DNA of 64,000 bases from Pontederia crassipes. Taxonomy: Eukaryota; Streptophyta; Magnoliopsida; Commelinales; Pontederiaceae. The position numbers and the translations under genes were made by a program. Position 1 is the stretch's first letter. Each line of letters starts with the position of its first letter. The stretch is from contig CM060188.1 in NCBI GenBank assembly GCA_030549335.1, positions 68,044,696 to 68,108,695 of the forward strand, given 5' to 3'. The notes under the pieces were generated by a model. It was not told where the DNA came from, searched no databases, and saw only the letters and a list, made by a program, of their open reading frames with translations. Shown in pieces: positions 62,001-64,000 of the stretch.

Positions 62001-64000
62001 ACCTTCTAGCCAGAAAACACGAGTAGAAGGCGCGTGTCCAAAATTTCGCACCCCCGAAAAACATTCACCCGAGTCCATTTTTTTCGTCCCCATGGATCAA
62101 CATGCACGAATGCATTGACAATTTCGCATCTTTTGACAACGTAAAAAATTTCACGTCTTTTGACCTTCTTGGCTGAAAACACGAGTAAAAGGCGCGAAAA
62201 GGTGCACGCGGGAAATTTCGCAACCCCTGAAAATTTTCGTCCGAGTCCATTTTTTCGTCCCAATCATCTCACCGTGCATCAACATGCACCAAAGCGTCAA
62301 AAATTTTGCATCTTTTGATAGCGTTAGAAATATCGCGACTTTTGACCTTCTTGGATGAAAACACGAGTAAAAGGCGCGAAAAGGTGCACGCGCGAAATTT
62401 CGCACCCTCGGAAAATTTTCGTCCGAGTCCATTTTTTCGTCCCAATCATCTCACCATGAAATCAATATGCACGAAAGCGTCAAAAATTTTGCATCTTTTG
62501 ACAGCGTGAGAAATTTCATGTCTTTTAATCTTCTTGCCTGAAAACATGAGTAAAAGGCGCGCACGCAAGATTTTGCACCCCCGTAATACTTTCACCCGAG
62601 TCCATTTTTTGTCACAATCATCTCACCATTCACCAACAGGCACGAAAGTGTCAAAAATTTCGCAACTTTTGATAGCGTAAAAAATTTCACATTTTTTTAC
62701 CTTCTTGGCCGAAAACACGAGTAAAGGCGCACGCGCGAAATTTCGCACCCCCAGAAAATTTTTGCCCGAGTCCATTTTTTCGTCCCCATGCATCAAAATG
62801 CATGAAAGCATTGAAAATTTTGCATCTTTTGACATCGTCAAAAATTTTGGCTCTTTTGACCTTCTTGGCTGAAAACACGAGTAAAAGACGCGGAAAGGCG
62901 CACGCGCGAAATTTTGCACCCCCGAAAAATTTTCATCCAGGTCCATTTTTTCGTCCCAATCATCTCACCGTGCATCAACATGCACAAAAGCGTCGAAAAT
63001 TTTGCATCTTTTGATAGCTTGAAAAATTTCGCGTCTTTTGACCTTCTTGGCTGAAAACACGAGTAAAAGGCAAGAAAAGGTGGCGCGCGAAATTTTGCAC
63101 CCCCAGAATACTTTCACCCGAGTCCATTTTTTCCTCCCAATCATCTCACCATGCATCGAAAATTTCGCATCTTTTGACAGCGTAAAAAATTTCTCATTTT
63201 TTGACCTTCTTGCCTGAAAACACGAGTAAAAGGCGCGCGCGCGAAATTTCGCACCCCCAGAAAATTTTGGCCCGTGTCCATTTTTTCGTCCCCATGCATC
63301 AACATGCATGAAAACATTGAAAATTTTGCATCTTTTGATAGTGTCAAAAATTTCGCGTCTTTTGACCTTTTTGGCTGAAAACACGAGTAAAAGGCGCGAA
63401 AAGGCGCACGTGCGAAATTTCGCACCCCCTGAAAATTTTCATCCAAGTCCATTTTTTCATCCCAATCAACTCATTGTGCATCAACATGCAAGAAAGCGTC
63501 AAAAATCTTTCATCTTTTGATAGCTTAAAAATTTTCGCGTCTTTTGACCTTGTTGGCTGAAAACATGAGTAAAATGTGCACGTGCGAAATTTCGCACCCC
63601 CTGAAAATTTTCGTCCAAGCCCATTTTTTCGTCCCAATCAACTCACCGTACATCAACATGCAAGAAAGCGTCGAAAATTTTGCATCTTTTGATAGCTTGA
63701 AAATTTCGCGTCTTTTGACCTTCTTGGCTGAAAACACGAGTAAAAGGCACTCGCGCGAAATTTTGCACCCCGGGAAAACTTTCACCCGAGTCCATTTTTT
63801 CATGCATATCATCTCACCATGCATCAACGGGCACGAAAGCGTCGAAAATTTTGCATCTTTTGGTAGCGTAAAAAATTTCACATTTTTTTATCTTCTTGGC
63901 TGAAAACACGAGTAAAAGGTGCGCGCGCGAAATTTCGCACCCCCTGAAAATTTTTGCCCGAGTCTATTTTTTCGTCCCCATGCATCAACATGCATGAAAG
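56006..64000 (+). repeat. Satellite block III: about 46 monomers, + orientation, continuing beyond the window
   Basis: Monomers read in the same direction as block I. Short monomers (GTCCCCATGCATCAACATGC) are frequent: near 56370, 57150, 59638, 60344, 61230, 61570, 62085, 62780, 63285 and 63975, separated by about 340-890 bp, i.e. two to five monomers. Long monomers with GGCGCGAAAAGGCGCACGCG alternate with them. A further variant, GGAATACTTTCACCCGAG, appears at 56690, 58120, 59096, 60148 and 62585. I found no constant higher-order period. Truncated monomers occur at 57003 and 63158. Confidence 0.95.
58550..58745 (+). repeat. Local micro-duplications of GGGTAAAAGGCGCGAAAAGG
   Basis: The normal monomer order breaks down. 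GGTAAAAGGCGCGAAAAGGCG-like pieces occur near 58578, 58608 and 58693; TTTTGGGTAAA occurs twice in a row near 58641 and 58652; and ACTACGTC from the neighbouring monomer is copied near 58667. The normal phase resumes after about 58745. Confidence 0.75.

Noticed and set aside
3136..64000. rDNA spacer or telomeric repeat
   Set aside because: No rRNA-like sequence and no TTTAGGG runs are visible anywhere in the window.

Overview
The window reads as plant nuclear heterochromatin. About 59 of the 64 kb is one tandem satellite with a monomer of about 172 bp, roughly 340 copies. The rest is a decayed Athila-type Ty3/gypsy retrotransposon fragment, a probable LTR at the left edge, and a 1.6-kb LTR-like island inside the satellite. 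I see no intact protein-coding gene, no rRNA or tRNA, and no CRISPR. Athila elements are a plant-specific Ty3/gypsy lineage often found in and around centromeres, and a 172-bp monomer lies in the usual size range for plant centromeric satellites. A centromeric or pericentromeric origin in a flowering plant is therefore the natural reading, but it is an inference. I do not recognise the satellite family or the species.

Layout: (1) 1-1502, AT-rich non-coding DNA ending in a CA terminus, probably the 3' part of an LTR inserted into the Athila element. (2) 1503-3132, a broken Athila pol fragment on the + strand: RNase H, the integrase zinc-binding domain, the integrase core with its D, D and E residues, and the integrase C-terminal tail, with three in-frame stops and about four frameshifts. 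(3) 3136-21266, satellite block I, + orientation. (4) 21267-22907, an AT-rich island with inverted termini TGATGC/GCATCA and a TATA box on the - strand, probably a solo LTR. (5) 22908 to about 56005, satellite block II, - orientation, about 33 kb. (6) About 56006-64000, satellite block III, + orientation again, running off the window.

The satellite is a mosaic of higher-order repeats (HORs) rather than a uniform array. I can follow a 9-monomer unit of about 1.54 kb (18.1-21.3 kb), a 5-monomer unit of 862 bp (26.5-30.7 kb), a unit of about 1.45 kb (37.7-41.7 kb), a 7-monomer unit of about 1205 bp (50.7-56 kb), and a large duplication of 1.74/1.91 kb at 11.2-14.5 kb. Two length variants recur: a short monomer that lacks 11 bp and a long one that duplicates a 10-bp motif. 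The subfamily at the right end of block II reappears at its left end. The two orientation switches, the LTR-like island sitting exactly on one of them without a target-site duplication, and short direct repeats at the other are the most informative structural features.

Nothing here works as an operon or pathway. The many open frames across the satellite follow from its base composition and period and are not reported as genes. HOR units and offsets were found by eye from marker motifs. No alignment was run, so identities are not quantified and sub-block edges are approximate.
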